NCBI RefSeq assembly: GCF_013409595.1
Contig: NZ_JACCBD010000001.1
Span: forward strand, 2,356,001-2,420,000
Direction: 5' to 3'
Length of the DNA: 64,000 nucleotides
Origin: Leucobacter aridicollis
Lineage (GTDB): Bacteria; Actinomycetota; Actinomycetes; Actinomycetales; Microbacteriaceae
In this document: one piece after another, positions 42,941 through 51,617 of the stretch
Position numbering within the stretch: the stretch's first letter is position 1
Layout: every line of letters starts with the position of its first letter
Made by a program: the position numbers and the translations under genes
The notes under the pieces: generated by a model
Databases searched by the model: none
Seen by the model: the letters and a program-made list of their open reading frames with translations, nothing else
Told to the model about the DNA's origin: nothing

Positions 42941-44140
42941 ATGCGCATCGGAAAGAAACTCGCGTTTGGCGCCCTCGTGGCGTCGACCGCACTTGTCCTG
43001 TCGGCGTGTGCGCCGGCAGCGTCGGGCCCTGACTCCGGCGGCGAAGCCGAGGGTCCCGCCTCTGTCACCGTCGGCATCCTCACGAGCGAGACGGGCCCGC
43101 TCGCGGGCTACGGCGCGCAGTATCTCGACGGTTTCAAGGCTGGTCTCGACTACGCGACCGACGGCACCGGAGAGGTCGACGGCACGAAGCTCGACATCAA
43201 GTACGTCGACGACGCTGGTGACCCTGACAAGGCGGTGACCGCCGCGAAGGATCTCATTGGCCAGGGCGTGACGCTCCTCGCGGGCAGCGCGTCGTCCGGC
43301 GTCGCGGCCGTCGTCGCCGAGCAGGCCGCACAGAATAAGGTGCTCTTCATCTCGGGCCCCGCGGCCGCAGACGCCATCACCGGGATCAACGACTACACGT
43401 TCCGCTCGGGCCGCCAGAGCGCGCAAGACGTCGCGACCGCCGGCACGTTCCTCGACGACATCAGCGGCAAGACCGTTGCGGTGCTCGCGCAGAACAACGC
43501 GTTCGGCCAGGGCAACGTCGCCGCCGTCGAGGCGATCCTCGGAGCGAAGGGCGCGTCGGTCACGCCGGTGCTCGTCGCCGAGGACGTCACTGAGTTCACG
43601 CCGTTCGCGACCCAGGTCCTCGACACGAAGGCCGACCTCGTCTTCGTCGCCTGGGCGGGCGCAACGACGGGGGCGATGTGGCAGGCGATGAGCCAGCAGG
43701 GCGTGTTCGACTCGATGCCCGTCGTCACCGGGCTCGGCGATTCGGCAACCTTCGGGGCCTACGGCGAGGCTTCCGAGAAGATCAGCTTCCTGAATCACTA
43801 CTTCGCCGGGGCGCCCGACAACGAGGTGAACACGGCAATGGTGCAGGCCGTCGAGGAGGCAGGCGGCACCCCCGACCTGTTCACCCCCGACGGGTTCAAC
43901 GCCGCGCTCATGGTCGTGCAGGCGGTCAAGGAGGGCAAGGGCGACGTCGACGCCATGATTGCCTCGCTGAACGACTTCACGTTCGACGGCCCCAAGGGCA
44001 CGACCACCGTTCGCGGCAGCGACCACGCGCTCATCCAGGAGATGTACCAGGTGAAGCTCGTCGCCAAGGATGGCAGCTTCGCCCCCGAACTCGTCGCGAC
44101 CGTCGCCGCAGACGACGTGGCCCCCGCAGAAGCGAAGTAG
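42941..44140 (+). CDS. Branched-chain amino acid-type ABC transporter substrate-binding lipoprotein
   Basis: This 399-residue LivJ/LivK-type periplasmic-binding fold carries a lipoprotein signal (KKLAFGALVASTALVLSAC, lipobox LSAC with Cys at 23) and an acidic linker (SGPDSGGEAEG). Ligand-domain marks are GILTSETGPLAGYGAQYLDG near the N terminus and NNAFGQGNVAAVEAIL. AAGG precedes ATG 42941. The family binds amino acids but also many amides, aromatic acids and other carboxylates. It leads a nine-gene operon. Confidence 0.93.
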   Translation: MRIGKKLAFGALVASTALVLSACAPAASGPDSGGEAEGPASVTVGILTSETGPLAGYGAQYLDGFKAGLDYATDGTGEVDGTKLDIKYVDDAGDPDKAVTAAKDLIGQGVTLLAGSASSGVAAVVAEQAAQNKVLFISGPAAADAITGINDYTFRSGRQSAQDVATAGTFLDDISGKTVAVLAQNNAFGQGNVAAVEAILGAKGASVTPVLVAEDVTEFTPFATQVLDTKADLVFVAWAGATTGAMWQAMSQQGVFDSMPVVTGLGDSATFGAYGEASEKISFLNHYFAGAPDNEVNTAMVQAVEEAGGTPDLFTPDGFNAALMVVQAVKEGKGDVDAMIASLNDFTFDGPKGTTTVRGSDHALIQEMYQVKLVAKDGSFAPELVATVAADDVAPAEAK

Positions 44141-44148
44141 GAACCGCC

Positions 44149-44913
44149 GTGCACACCCAGCCCCCGTCCGCCCTCACCGTCTCCGGCCTCGGTCTCAAGA
44201 TCGGCGGCGCCACGATCCTCGACAGCGTGGACCTTGACGTCCCGCAGGGGTCGATCGTCGGCGTCATCGGCCCGAACGGCGCGGGGAAAACGACGCTCTT
44301 CAACGTGATCTCGGGACTCATCGCCCCGACGAGCGGCACCGTGTCGCTCCACGGCGACCCGATCACGAGAAGTTCTGTCGCGGCCCGCGCGCGGGCGGGG
44401 CTGGGTCGCACATTCCAAACGTCGAGCTACTTCCCTGGCCTCAGCGTGCTCGAGAACGTCAGGCTCGCGGCCCAGGCGACGGCGGGCGGCAGCATGTCGC
44501 TCCTCCGCTTCCCCAAGCGCGGCGACGCAGCGACGAAGCTCGCAATGGACACGCTCGCGACCGTGGGACTCTCCCACCAGGCCGCGACCCTCGCGGGCGA
44601 CATCTCGCACGGCGACAAGCGCAAACTCGAGATCGCAGTGCTGCTCGTGACGGACTCGAGCGTGGTGCTGCTCGACGAGCCAATGGCTGGCGTCGCCTCG
44701 GGCGACGTCGCCGGGCTCGTAGAGAACATCCGCGACATGCAGGCAGAAAAACAGTGCACCGTACTCATGGTCGAGCACCACATCGACGTGCTGCTCGGCT
44801 TCGTCGACCGCGTCGCGGTGATGTACTTCGGCAACATCATCGCCTTCGACACCCCGCAGAACATCATGGAGAACCCCACCGTGCAAAGCGCATACCTCGG
44901 GCGCGCCGTATGA
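44149..44913 (+). CDS. livG: Liv-type ABC transporter ATP-binding protein LivG
   Basis: This 254-residue ATPase has Walker A GPNGAGKT (41-48), the LivG-type signature DISHGDKRKLEIAVLL and Walker B VVLLDEPMAGV, with switch region MVEHHIDV. The GTG at 44149 starts eight bases past the substrate-binding gene. It energises the permeases and partners with LivF. Its stop overlaps the next ATG (ATGA, 44910-44913). Confidence 0.93.
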   Translation: MHTQPPSALTVSGLGLKIGGATILDSVDLDVPQGSIVGVIGPNGAGKTTLFNVISGLIAPTSGTVSLHGDPITRSSVAARARAGLGRTFQTSSYFPGLSVLENVRLAAQATAGGSMSLLRFPKRGDAATKLAMDTLATVGLSHQAATLAGDISHGDKRKLEIAVLLVTDSSVVLLDEPMAGVASGDVAGLVENIRDMQAEKQCTVLMVEHHIDVLLGFVDRVAVMYFGNIIAFDTPQNIMENPTVQSAYLGRAV

Positions 44914-45626
44914 GCGCGCCGATTCTCACAGTCTCCCATCTCGAGTGCTCCATCGCCGGGCAACAGGTGGTCGAGGACGTCTCATTCGAAGTGCCAGCCA
45001 CCGGCATCACGGCGGTGCTCGGACGCAACGGCGCGGGCAAGACGTCGACACTGCGCGGCATCATGGGCCTCATCACCCGCTCAGGCGAGGTACGCCTTGC
45101 CGGCGACCGCATCGACAGGCTCCCGACCCACAAGCTCGTGCAGCGCGGAATCGGTTACGTGCCGGAAGACCGCGAGGTGTTCGGGTCGCTGAGCGTCGCC
45201 GAGAACCTCGCGCTCGCTGAGCGCGGCCCGCACCCTCGGCGTGAATTCGTCGCCGAGTTGTTCCCCGACCTCGTCGCCCGGCGCGACCAGGCCGCCGGCA
45301 CGCTCTCCGGGGGCCAGCAGCAGATGGTCTCGGTCGCCCGCGCGCTCATCAACGACAACCGGATCCTGCTCGTCGACGAGCCGACAAAGGGCCTCGCCCC
45401 AAAGATCGTGCAGGAGGTCGCCGACGCGCTCGCGGAGGCGGCGACGACCGTGCCGATCCTGCTCGTCGAGCAGAACCTCGAGGTCGTCAGGCAGCTCGCC
45501 GACGACGCGATCGTGATCTCCTCCGGCCGCGTCGTGTACACGGGCAAGGCCGCCGACATCCTCGACGACGACCAGCTCACCACCCAGTTGCTCGGCGTCC
45601 ACGCAGAGGGAGGGATCCAGCTGTGA
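44910..45626 (+). CDS. livF: Liv-type ABC transporter ATP-binding protein LivF
   Basis: This 238-residue ATPase has Walker A GRNGAGKT, signature LSGGQQQMVSVARAL, Walker B ILLVDEPTKGLAP and the switch region LVEQNLEVVRQLADDAIV. The GYVPEDREVFGSLSVAENL segment is typical of LivF. The ATG overlaps the livG stop by four bases and the stop overlaps the livH GTG (45623-45626). Confidence 0.93.
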   Translation: MSAPILTVSHLECSIAGQQVVEDVSFEVPATGITAVLGRNGAGKTSTLRGIMGLITRSGEVRLAGDRIDRLPTHKLVQRGIGYVPEDREVFGSLSVAENLALAERGPHPRREFVAELFPDLVARRDQAAGTLSGGQQQMVSVARALINDNRILLVDEPTKGLAPKIVQEVADALAEAATTVPILLVEQNLEVVRQLADDAIVISSGRVVYTGKAADILDDDQLTTQLLGVHAEGGIQL

Positions 45627-46504
45627 GCGCACTCGTCCTCACCCTCATCACCGGCGTCGGGCTTGGCGCCCTCTACTTTCTCGTCGCTTCCGGCCTGAGC
45701 CTGATCTACGGGCTCATGCACGTGCTGAACTTCGCGCACGGCGCCTTCCTCACGCTCGCCGCCTTCATCGGGTGGCGCACCGCGCAGGCGCTCGGCACGG
45801 ACAGCTGGTTCGCGCTCGTCGTTTCCGTCGCCGTCGGGGCGCTCGTCGGCGCGGTCTTCGCAACGCTCACCGAGTTGCTGCTCATCCGCCCGCTCTACGA
45901 GCGCCACATCGAACAGGTGCTCGTGACAGTGGGGCTCTCGTTCGCGGCGATCGCCCTGTTCGAGGGCATCTGGGGCTCCGACCCGATCACGGTCGCCGGG
46001 CCGACCTGGCTCAAGCAGACCACGCTCGTGCTCGGCGCGAAGATCCCGAACGTGTACTGGATCCTGATCCTCACCGCAGGCCTCGTCCTCACCGCGCTCG
46101 TGCTGTTTCTCAAGAAGACGCGCTACGGCATGATCATTCGCGCGGGCGTCGAGAATCGCGCGATGGTCACGGCCCTCGGTATCGACGTGCGCAAGGCCTT
46201 CACGCTGGTCTTCGCGATCGGCGGCGCCGCCGCCGGCATCGGCGGGGTGCTCGCGATGCACTACATGACCTTCGTCTCGGCCCACCTCGGGCAGACGCTG
46301 CTCATCTTCGCGTTCATCGTCACCGTCGTCGGCGGGCTTGGGTCGCTCGCCGGCGCGGCCGTCGCCTCGGTGCTCGTGGCGGTGCTCCAGCAGTTCGCGA
46401 ACTTCTATCTGGGCGGCACCGGCGACTTCATCGTCGTGATCCTGCTCGCCGTGGTGCTCCTCGTGCGACCCCGCGGCCTCATGGGACGAAAGGTGGCACA
46501 GTGA
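45623..46504 (+). CDS. livH: Liv-type permease LivH
   Basis: This 293-residue membrane subunit has about eight helices. LivH marks are GLGALYFLVASGLSLIYGLMHVLNFAHGAF and the C-terminal VTVVGGLGSLAGAAVASVLVAVLQQF. Its GTG overlaps the livF stop by four bases, so translation is coupled. It forms the channel with LivM. Confidence 0.93.
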   Translation: MSALVLTLITGVGLGALYFLVASGLSLIYGLMHVLNFAHGAFLTLAAFIGWRTAQALGTDSWFALVVSVAVGALVGAVFATLTELLLIRPLYERHIEQVLVTVGLSFAAIALFEGIWGSDPITVAGPTWLKQTTLVLGAKIPNVYWILILTAGLVLTALVLFLKKTRYGMIIRAGVENRAMVTALGIDVRKAFTLVFAIGGAAAGIGGVLAMHYMTFVSAHLGQTLLIFAFIVTVVGGLGSLAGAAVASVLVAVLQQFANFYLGGTGDFIVVILLAVVLLVRPRGLMGRKVAQ

Positions 46505-47574
46505 TGTCGACTCAGACGATGCGCCCGGTCACGGCGCGCCGACCGATCCTCCCCGTCGTCGCGGGCATCGCGCTCGTCGCGGTCGCGGCGGCCCTTCCCC
46601 TCCTCAACCTGCAGATCCCCGGTATCCTCCCGACGCCGACCTACATGCCCGGCAGCCTCGCGCTGCTCTCGCTCTGCATGGTGTTCGCCGCGCTCGCGCT
46701 GTCCTACAACATGCTGCTCGGCACCGCGGGCATGCTGTCGTTCGGCCATGCGCTGTCCTTCGGCGGCGGCGCCTACCTGCTGGGGATCGCGCTCGCGCAG
46801 TTCGAGTTGCCGCTCGTGCCGGCAGTGCTCCTCGCGCTCATCGGCGGGCTCCTCATCGCGCTCCTCACGGGGTCGGTCGCGAACCGCGTCTCTGGGATCC
46901 CGTTCGCGATGGTCACGCTCGCGTTCGCCCAGGCAGGATCGGTGCTCGTGCGCCGCAACGCCCAGGTGACCGGCGGTGAGGAGGGGCTCAGCCTCGCGAC
47001 CGCGCAGGTGCCGGACTGGCTCGTCGGCGTCGTGAACACGCGCAACCTGTACTGGGTGATCCTCGCGATTCTGGTGTTCGTCTATCTCGTCGCGCTGTGG
47101 GTCGACCGCAGCCGGCTCGGGCACCTCGCACGCGCGTCGCGCGAGAACCCGGAGCGGGTGAAGGTCCTCGGGCTCAGCCCGTACGCCGCGAAACTCACCA
47201 TCTTCGTCATCGCTGCGGTGCTCGCGAGCCTCGCTGGCGTCGGGTACATGCTGCTGCAGTCTGGCACGGTGCCCAGGGCGGTGTCGGCCGACCTCACGAT
47301 CACCGTGCTCGTGATGGTCGTGCTCGGCGGCGTCGGCTACCGGTGGGGCGCGATCGCCGGCGGATTCATCTACACGATCCTCGACCAGCGCCTGACGGTG
47401 CTCGCCAAGGCGGAAGCGATCCAGGGCCTCCCCGACGTGCTGCGGATCCCGCTCTCCGAGCCGCTCTTTCTCCTCGGCACGCTGTTCATTCTCGTCGTCA
47501 TGTTTCTTCCTGGCGGAATCGCTGGCACGCTGGATACAGCATGGAAGAAACGCACCCGGAAGCGCCGCGCATGA
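46504..47574 (+). CDS. livM: Liv-type permease LivM
   Basis: This 356-residue membrane subunit has about nine helices. LivM marks are NMLLGTAGMLSFGHALSFGGGAY, SGIPFAMVTLAFAQ and LVMVVLGGVGYRWGAIAGGFIY. The region 46501-46506 reads GTGATG, so either codon could start translation; ATG 46504 shares its A with the last base of the livH TGA stop, and GTG 46501 would overlap that stop by four bases. It ends overlapping the next ATG by four bases (47571-47574). Confidence 0.92.
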   Translation: MSTQTMRPVTARRPILPVVAGIALVAVAAALPLLNLQIPGILPTPTYMPGSLALLSLCMVFAALALSYNMLLGTAGMLSFGHALSFGGGAYLLGIALAQFELPLVPAVLLALIGGLLIALLTGSVANRVSGIPFAMVTLAFAQAGSVLVRRNAQVTGGEEGLSLATAQVPDWLVGVVNTRNLYWVILAILVFVYLVALWVDRSRLGHLARASRENPERVKVLGLSPYAAKLTIFVIAAVLASLAGVGYMLLQSGTVPRAVSADLTITVLVMVVLGGVGYRWGAIAGGFIYTILDQRLTVLAKAEAIQGLPDVLRIPLSEPLFLLGTLFILVVMFLPGGIAGTLDTAWKKRTRKRRA

Positions 47575-49118
47575 GCGACTACACCATCGGCAATTGGCTC
47601 GCGGATCGCGCCGCGATCGACGGTGCGCGCATCGCGATCGACGACCGCGGCGTCCTCACCTCGTATCACGCGCTCAATACGCGGGCGCGTGCGCTCGCCT
47701 CGAGGCTCGCGGAGGCCGGCTACGGCGCCGGCGGGCGCATCGCGACGGTGTCAGGCAACTCGACCGACCACGTCGTCGCGTTCTTCGCCTGCGCGATCCT
47801 CGGCATCGCCTTCATCCCGCTCTCGTGGCGCCTCACCGCGGCCGAGCTCGGCGAGCTCATCCGGCGGTCCCGCGCAGACCTGCTCCTCGTCGAGGACGAG
47901 TACGCGGGACTCGGTGAGGAGGCGCTCGCGGTGCTCCGGGCGGCCGGCGGCGTCGCTCCCCCGTGCGCCGAGCCCGGCCTCGCCGGAGTCGAGCAGTGGG
48001 CGCCGCCGTCGGCGCGTCCACTGGAGCGCCGAGACGCCGAGGCCGGAGACCCGCTGCTCGTCGTCTTCACGTCGGGCAGCGAGGCCGCGCCGAAGGGCGT
48101 CGTGCTCACGCACCGGTCCTGTTTCTGGACCAACCTCGCGCTCTCGCGGGCGATGCCCATGACCTCGGCCGACGTGGTGCTCTCGATCCTGCCGCAGCAC
48201 CACGTGGCCGCGTGGAACGTGCAGCCACTGCTCGCCTGGTGGGTTGGGGCGACGGTCGTGCTCGAGCGGTCGTTCCAGCCAGGCCGCGTCCTGCAGCTCA
48301 TCCGCGAGCGGAAGGTCACCACCATGATGGGCGTGCCGACGCAGTACCAGATGCTGTTCGCGCAACCCGGCATCGAGAGTGCCGACCTCCGGTCGCTCTC
48401 GCGCGCGCTCGTCGGCGGCTCGACGATTCCCGAGCAGCTCGCGGTCGAGGCCGCCCGACTCGGGCTCCCCCTCGCCCAGGGGTACGGACTCACGGAGGCC
48501 GGCCCGAACGTGCTGCACCTCCAGTCCGGTGAGCTCGCGGAGTTTCCGGGCGCCGTCGGTCGCCCCTATCCCTCGGTCGAGACGGCGATCGTGGACACCG
48601 AGAGCGGGCTGCCGCTCGCTGGCGCGGCGACCGGCGAGCTGTGGGTGCGCGGCCCAAGCCTGTTCTCCGGCTATCTCGACGACGACGCGGCGACCGAACG
48701 GGCAATGTCGGACGGCTGGCTGCGCACGGGCGACATCGTCGCGCGCGACGCCGGCGGAATCCACCGAGTCGTCGACCGGGTAAAGAACATCTACGTCTCT
48801 GGCGGGGAGAACGTCGCGCCGGCCGAGGTCGAGGCAGCGCTCTGCACGCATCCCCTGGTCGAGGCCGCCGCGGTCGTCGGCGTCCCGGACCCGGTGTGGG
48901 GCGAGCGCGGGTACGCGTTCATCGTCACCGCCGCGCCGGTCTCCCGCGACGAGCTGCTCGCGCACGCGCGCGCCCTCCTCGCCCCGTTCAAGCTGCCAGC
49001 GCACGTCGAGTTTGTCGACGAGCTGCCGCGCTCCACCATCGAGAAGGTCGCGCGCGGAGCGCTCGCAGACCGCGCCCGCACCGCGCTCGCCGCACACGAT
49101 CAGACAGGCACCGCATGA
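47571..49118 (+). CDS. Acyl-CoA ligase (AMP-forming), class I adenylate-forming
   Basis: This 515-residue enzyme activates a carboxylic acid with ATP and CoA. Core motifs are VVFTSGSEAAPKGVVLTH (A3), QGYGLTEAGPNVLHL (A5), GWLRTGDIV (A7) and RVKNIYVSGGENVAP (A8). The catalytic lysine lies in PRSTIEKVARG near the C terminus. The fatty/aryl acid preference is not evident. In this operon its likely job is to activate the acid that the Liv importer delivers. Confidence 0.9.
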   Translation: MSDYTIGNWLADRAAIDGARIAIDDRGVLTSYHALNTRARALASRLAEAGYGAGGRIATVSGNSTDHVVAFFACAILGIAFIPLSWRLTAAELGELIRRSRADLLLVEDEYAGLGEEALAVLRAAGGVAPPCAEPGLAGVEQWAPPSARPLERRDAEAGDPLLVVFTSGSEAAPKGVVLTHRSCFWTNLALSRAMPMTSADVVLSILPQHHVAAWNVQPLLAWWVGATVVLERSFQPGRVLQLIRERKVTTMMGVPTQYQMLFAQPGIESADLRSLSRALVGGSTIPEQLAVEAARLGLPLAQGYGLTEAGPNVLHLQSGELAEFPGAVGRPYPSVETAIVDTESGLPLAGAATGELWVRGPSLFSGYLDDDAATERAMSDGWLRTGDIVARDAGGIHRVVDRVKNIYVSGGENVAPAEVEAALCTHPLVEAAAVVGVPDPVWGERGYAFIVTAAPVSRDELLAHARALLAPFKLPAHVEFVDELPRSTIEKVARGALADRARTALAAHDQTGTA

Positions 49119-49852
49119 CCTCCATCAGCGAACCAGCACAGCCCACCGGCGATCCGGCACAGCCCACCCCGCCCACCAGCGATCCGGCACAGCCCACCGC
49201 GGACGACCCGATCTCGCCGGCGACGGGCCGGCCGCTCACCAAGCGCGGTCTCGCAACCAGGCGCCGCCTCCTCGAGGCCGCGGAGGACGTGTTCGCCGAG
49301 CTCGGCTACCACGAGGCGTCGATCGTCAAGGTTACCGAGCACGCCGGGGTCGCCCTCGGCACGTTCTACCTCTACTTCGACAGCAAGCAGAGCATCTTCG
49401 AGGCGCTCGTGATCGACCTGAACGACCGCGTGCGACAGTCGATGAGCGAGGCGATGGCTGGCGCAACGAACCGGATCGAGGCGGAGCGCGGTGGGTTCGA
49501 GGGGTTCTTCCGGTTCACCGCGAAGCATCCGGCGCTCTACCGGGTCGTCCGGGAAGCGGAGTTCGTCTCGCCCGAAACCATGCGGTTGCACTACGAGCGC
49601 ATCGTTGAGGGCTACACGGCGGGGCTGCAGGCGGCGCAATCCGCCGGCGACATCGACACGACCCTCGACCCCGAGGTCGCCGCGTGGGCGCTCATGGGCC
49701 TCGGCGAGCTCATCGGCATGCGCTACATCCTCTGGGAGCGCGACGCGAGTGGGACGGCGCCGGATCGCATTGCCCCGCACGTGCTCGACGCAATGATGCA
49801 ATTCATCGGTGGCGCGCTCGGCGGGCCACACACACGGAAGGGAGCGGAGTGA
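49115..49852 (+). CDS. TetR-family transcriptional regulator
   Basis: This 245-residue protein has an N-terminal HTH (about 43-90: RGLATRRRLLEAAEDVFAELGYHEASIVKVTEHAGVALGTFYLYF) and a C-terminal ligand domain. The first about 40 residues are an unusual Pro-rich tail with three DPAQPT-like repeats (EPAQPTGDPAQPT and SDPAQPT), encoded by imperfect direct repeats at 49135-49200. The ATG overlaps the ligase stop by four bases. It probably represses this operon at the palindrome at 42890, with an acyl-CoA or acid as inducer (inference). Confidence 0.88.
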   Translation: MTSISEPAQPTGDPAQPTPPTSDPAQPTADDPISPATGRPLTKRGLATRRRLLEAAEDVFAELGYHEASIVKVTEHAGVALGTFYLYFDSKQSIFEALVIDLNDRVRQSMSEAMAGATNRIEAERGGFEGFFRFTAKHPALYRVVREAEFVSPETMRLHYERIVEGYTAGLQAAQSAGDIDTTLDPEVAAWALMGLGELIGMRYILWERDASGTAPDRIAPHVLDAMMQFIGGALGGPHTRKGAE

Positions 49853-50619
49853 TGACCGATCAGGATCTCGCGGGCCGTAGGGCACTCGTCACGGGAGGCG
49901 GCTCGGGCATCGGTCTCGCGTGCGCGCACGAGTTCGCGGCGCGCGGCGCCCATGTCACCATCGCCGATGTCACCGCCGACGCGGCGGAGCGGGCGGTCTC
50001 GGAGATCGCGGCGACGGGCGGCACCGCCGAGGCCTGGATCGTCGATCTCGCCGACACCCGCGCGCTCGACGCGCTCACGCTCGACGCTGACATCATCGTG
50101 AACAACGCCGGAGTGCAGCGGGTGAGCCCCATCGAGGAGTTCGATCCCGAGGCGTTCCGCCTCATCCAGCGGCTCATGCTCGAGGCGCCCTTCCTGCTCA
50201 TCCGTGCAGCGCTCCCAGGCATGTACGAGCGCGGCTGGGGCCGCATCATCAACCTGTCGAGCGTGCATGGGCTGCGCGCTAGCGCGTTCAAGTCGGCCTA
50301 CGTCGCGGCCAAGCACGGCCTGGAGGGGCTGTCGAAGGTGACCGCCCTCGAAGGCGGCCCGCATGGCGTCACCAGCAACTGCGTGAACCCCGGGTATGTG
50401 CGCACCCCGCTCGTCGAGCGGCAGATCGCCGACCAGGCGAAGGTTCACGGGATCGCCGAGAGCGACGTCGTCGAGCGCATCATGCTCACCGAGAGCGCCG
50501 TGAAGCGGCTTGTTGAACCCGCGGAGGTCGCCTCCCTCGTCGGCTGGCTGGCGTCCGACATGTCGGGCATGGTGACCGGGGCGTCGTACACCATGGATGG
50601 CGGATGGAGCGCAAAATGA
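49852..50619 (+). CDS. 3-hydroxybutyrate dehydrogenase-like SDR
   Basis: This 255-residue classical SDR has the cofactor motif TGGGSGIG (14-21), NNAGVQ, catalytic serine in LSSVHG, and YVAAK (the active-site Tyr-x-x-x-Lys). The segments FKSAYVAAKHGLEGLSKVTA and SNCVNPGYVRTPLVERQIADQA are typical of bacterial D-3-hydroxybutyrate dehydrogenases. It oxidises (R)-3-hydroxybutyrate to acetoacetate with NAD. The ATG shares one base with the tetR stop (TGATG). Confidence 0.86.
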   Translation: MTDQDLAGRRALVTGGGSGIGLACAHEFAARGAHVTIADVTADAAERAVSEIAATGGTAEAWIVDLADTRALDALTLDADIIVNNAGVQRVSPIEEFDPEAFRLIQRLMLEAPFLLIRAALPGMYERGWGRIINLSSVHGLRASAFKSAYVAAKHGLEGLSKVTALEGGPHGVTSNCVNPGYVRTPLVERQIADQAKVHGIAESDVVERIMLTESAVKRLVEPAEVASLVGWLASDMSGMVTGASYTMDGGWSAK

Positions 50620-51524
50620 ACTCCCACACCTACCGCACGGTCGATGTCCCGGTGTCGGGCGGCCAGCTCAGGGTCGGCGTCTGGGATCCCGTCACGCCAG
50701 CGGCCGGCGAGCCCACCGCGCTCGCCGTTCACGGCGTCACGGCCTCGCACCTCGCCTGGCCGTTCGTCGTCGAGGAGCTCCCCGGGATCCGGATCCTCGC
50801 CCCCGACCTCCGCGGCCGCGGAGCGAGCAACGGCGTCGACGGGCCCGCGGGCATGGCCGCTCACGCCGCCGACCTTGTCGCCGTGCTCGACGCGTTCGGG
50901 GAGCCGTCGGTTCCCGTGTTCGGGCACTCGATGGGGGCGTTCGTCGCGGTCACGCTCGCGCACCTCGCGCCCGAACGCGTCGCGCGGCTCGTGCTCATCG
51001 ACGGCGGCCTCCCCCTCGACGCTCCTGCGGGCGTGAGCGCCGAAGCGCTCGTGCAGGCGATCCTCGGGCCAACCGCCGAGCGGCTCTCGATGCGCTTCGC
51101 CGACGTCGCTGCATACCTCGATTTCTGGCGCGCGCACCCCGCGTTTGTGCGCGATTGGAGCGCGGAGCTCGAGGCCTATTTCGCGTACGATCTGGTGCCG
51201 GACGGCGATGCGTATCGCCCCGCAACGAGCCTCGCGACCACGACCGACGATACCGTCGACATGAACACCGGGACGACGTTGACCGGCGCGCTCGCGGCGC
51301 TGCCGGAGTTCCCCGGCCCGGTCGATCTCGTGACCGTGCCGAACGGTCTGCTCGACGAGCGCCCCGGCCTGTACCCGCCGCGCCACCTCGCGGCGCTGCT
51401 TGCCGCGCTGCCGAACGTGCGGCACACCGAGCTCGACGACCTCAACCACTACACGGTGGTCATGAGCGGCCGGGGTGCGCGCGCCGTCGCCCCGATCCTT
51501 ACCCGAGAGTTCTCGGCGCACTGA
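50616..51524 (+). CDS. Alpha/beta hydrolase
   Basis: This 302-residue protein has the fold's nucleophile elbow GHSMGAF (serine near residue 108), an oxyanion-hole region near VHGVTASHLAW, and a candidate catalytic histidine in LDDLNHYTVVMSGRG. ATG 50616 overlaps the SDR stop (ATGA); an in-frame ATG at 50604 would lengthen it by four residues. In context it may release the acid substrate from an ester or oligomer before activation, which is inference. Substrates are not identifiable from sequence. Confidence 0.85.
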   Translation: MNSHTYRTVDVPVSGGQLRVGVWDPVTPAAGEPTALAVHGVTASHLAWPFVVEELPGIRILAPDLRGRGASNGVDGPAGMAAHAADLVAVLDAFGEPSVPVFGHSMGAFVAVTLAHLAPERVARLVLIDGGLPLDAPAGVSAEALVQAILGPTAERLSMRFADVAAYLDFWRAHPAFVRDWSAELEAYFAYDLVPDGDAYRPATSLATTTDDTVDMNTGTTLTGALAALPEFPGPVDLVTVPNGLLDERPGLYPPRHLAALLAALPNVRHTELDDLNHYTVVMSGRGARAVAPILTREFSAH

Positions 51525-51536
51525 CGCCTACCGGGT

Positions 51537-51596
51537 GCAACGCGAGCGGGCGGTGCGGTGGGAGTTGCTCCCAGCCGCACCGCCCGCTCGCGTTGC
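51537..51596. terminator. Bidirectional terminator
   Basis: A perfect 22-bp stem (51537-51558 with 51575-51596, core CGAGCGGGCGGTGCGG) continues into TGGGAG/CTCCCA, giving a hairpin of about 28 bp between the liv operon and pckG. Confidence 0.9.
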
Positions 51597-51617
51597 GTCG
51601 CCCCTCAGGGCGCGTCG

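Noticed and set aside
43798..44886. 362-codon minus-strand frame across the substrate-binding and livG genes
   Set aside because: Antisense to two well-supported genes.
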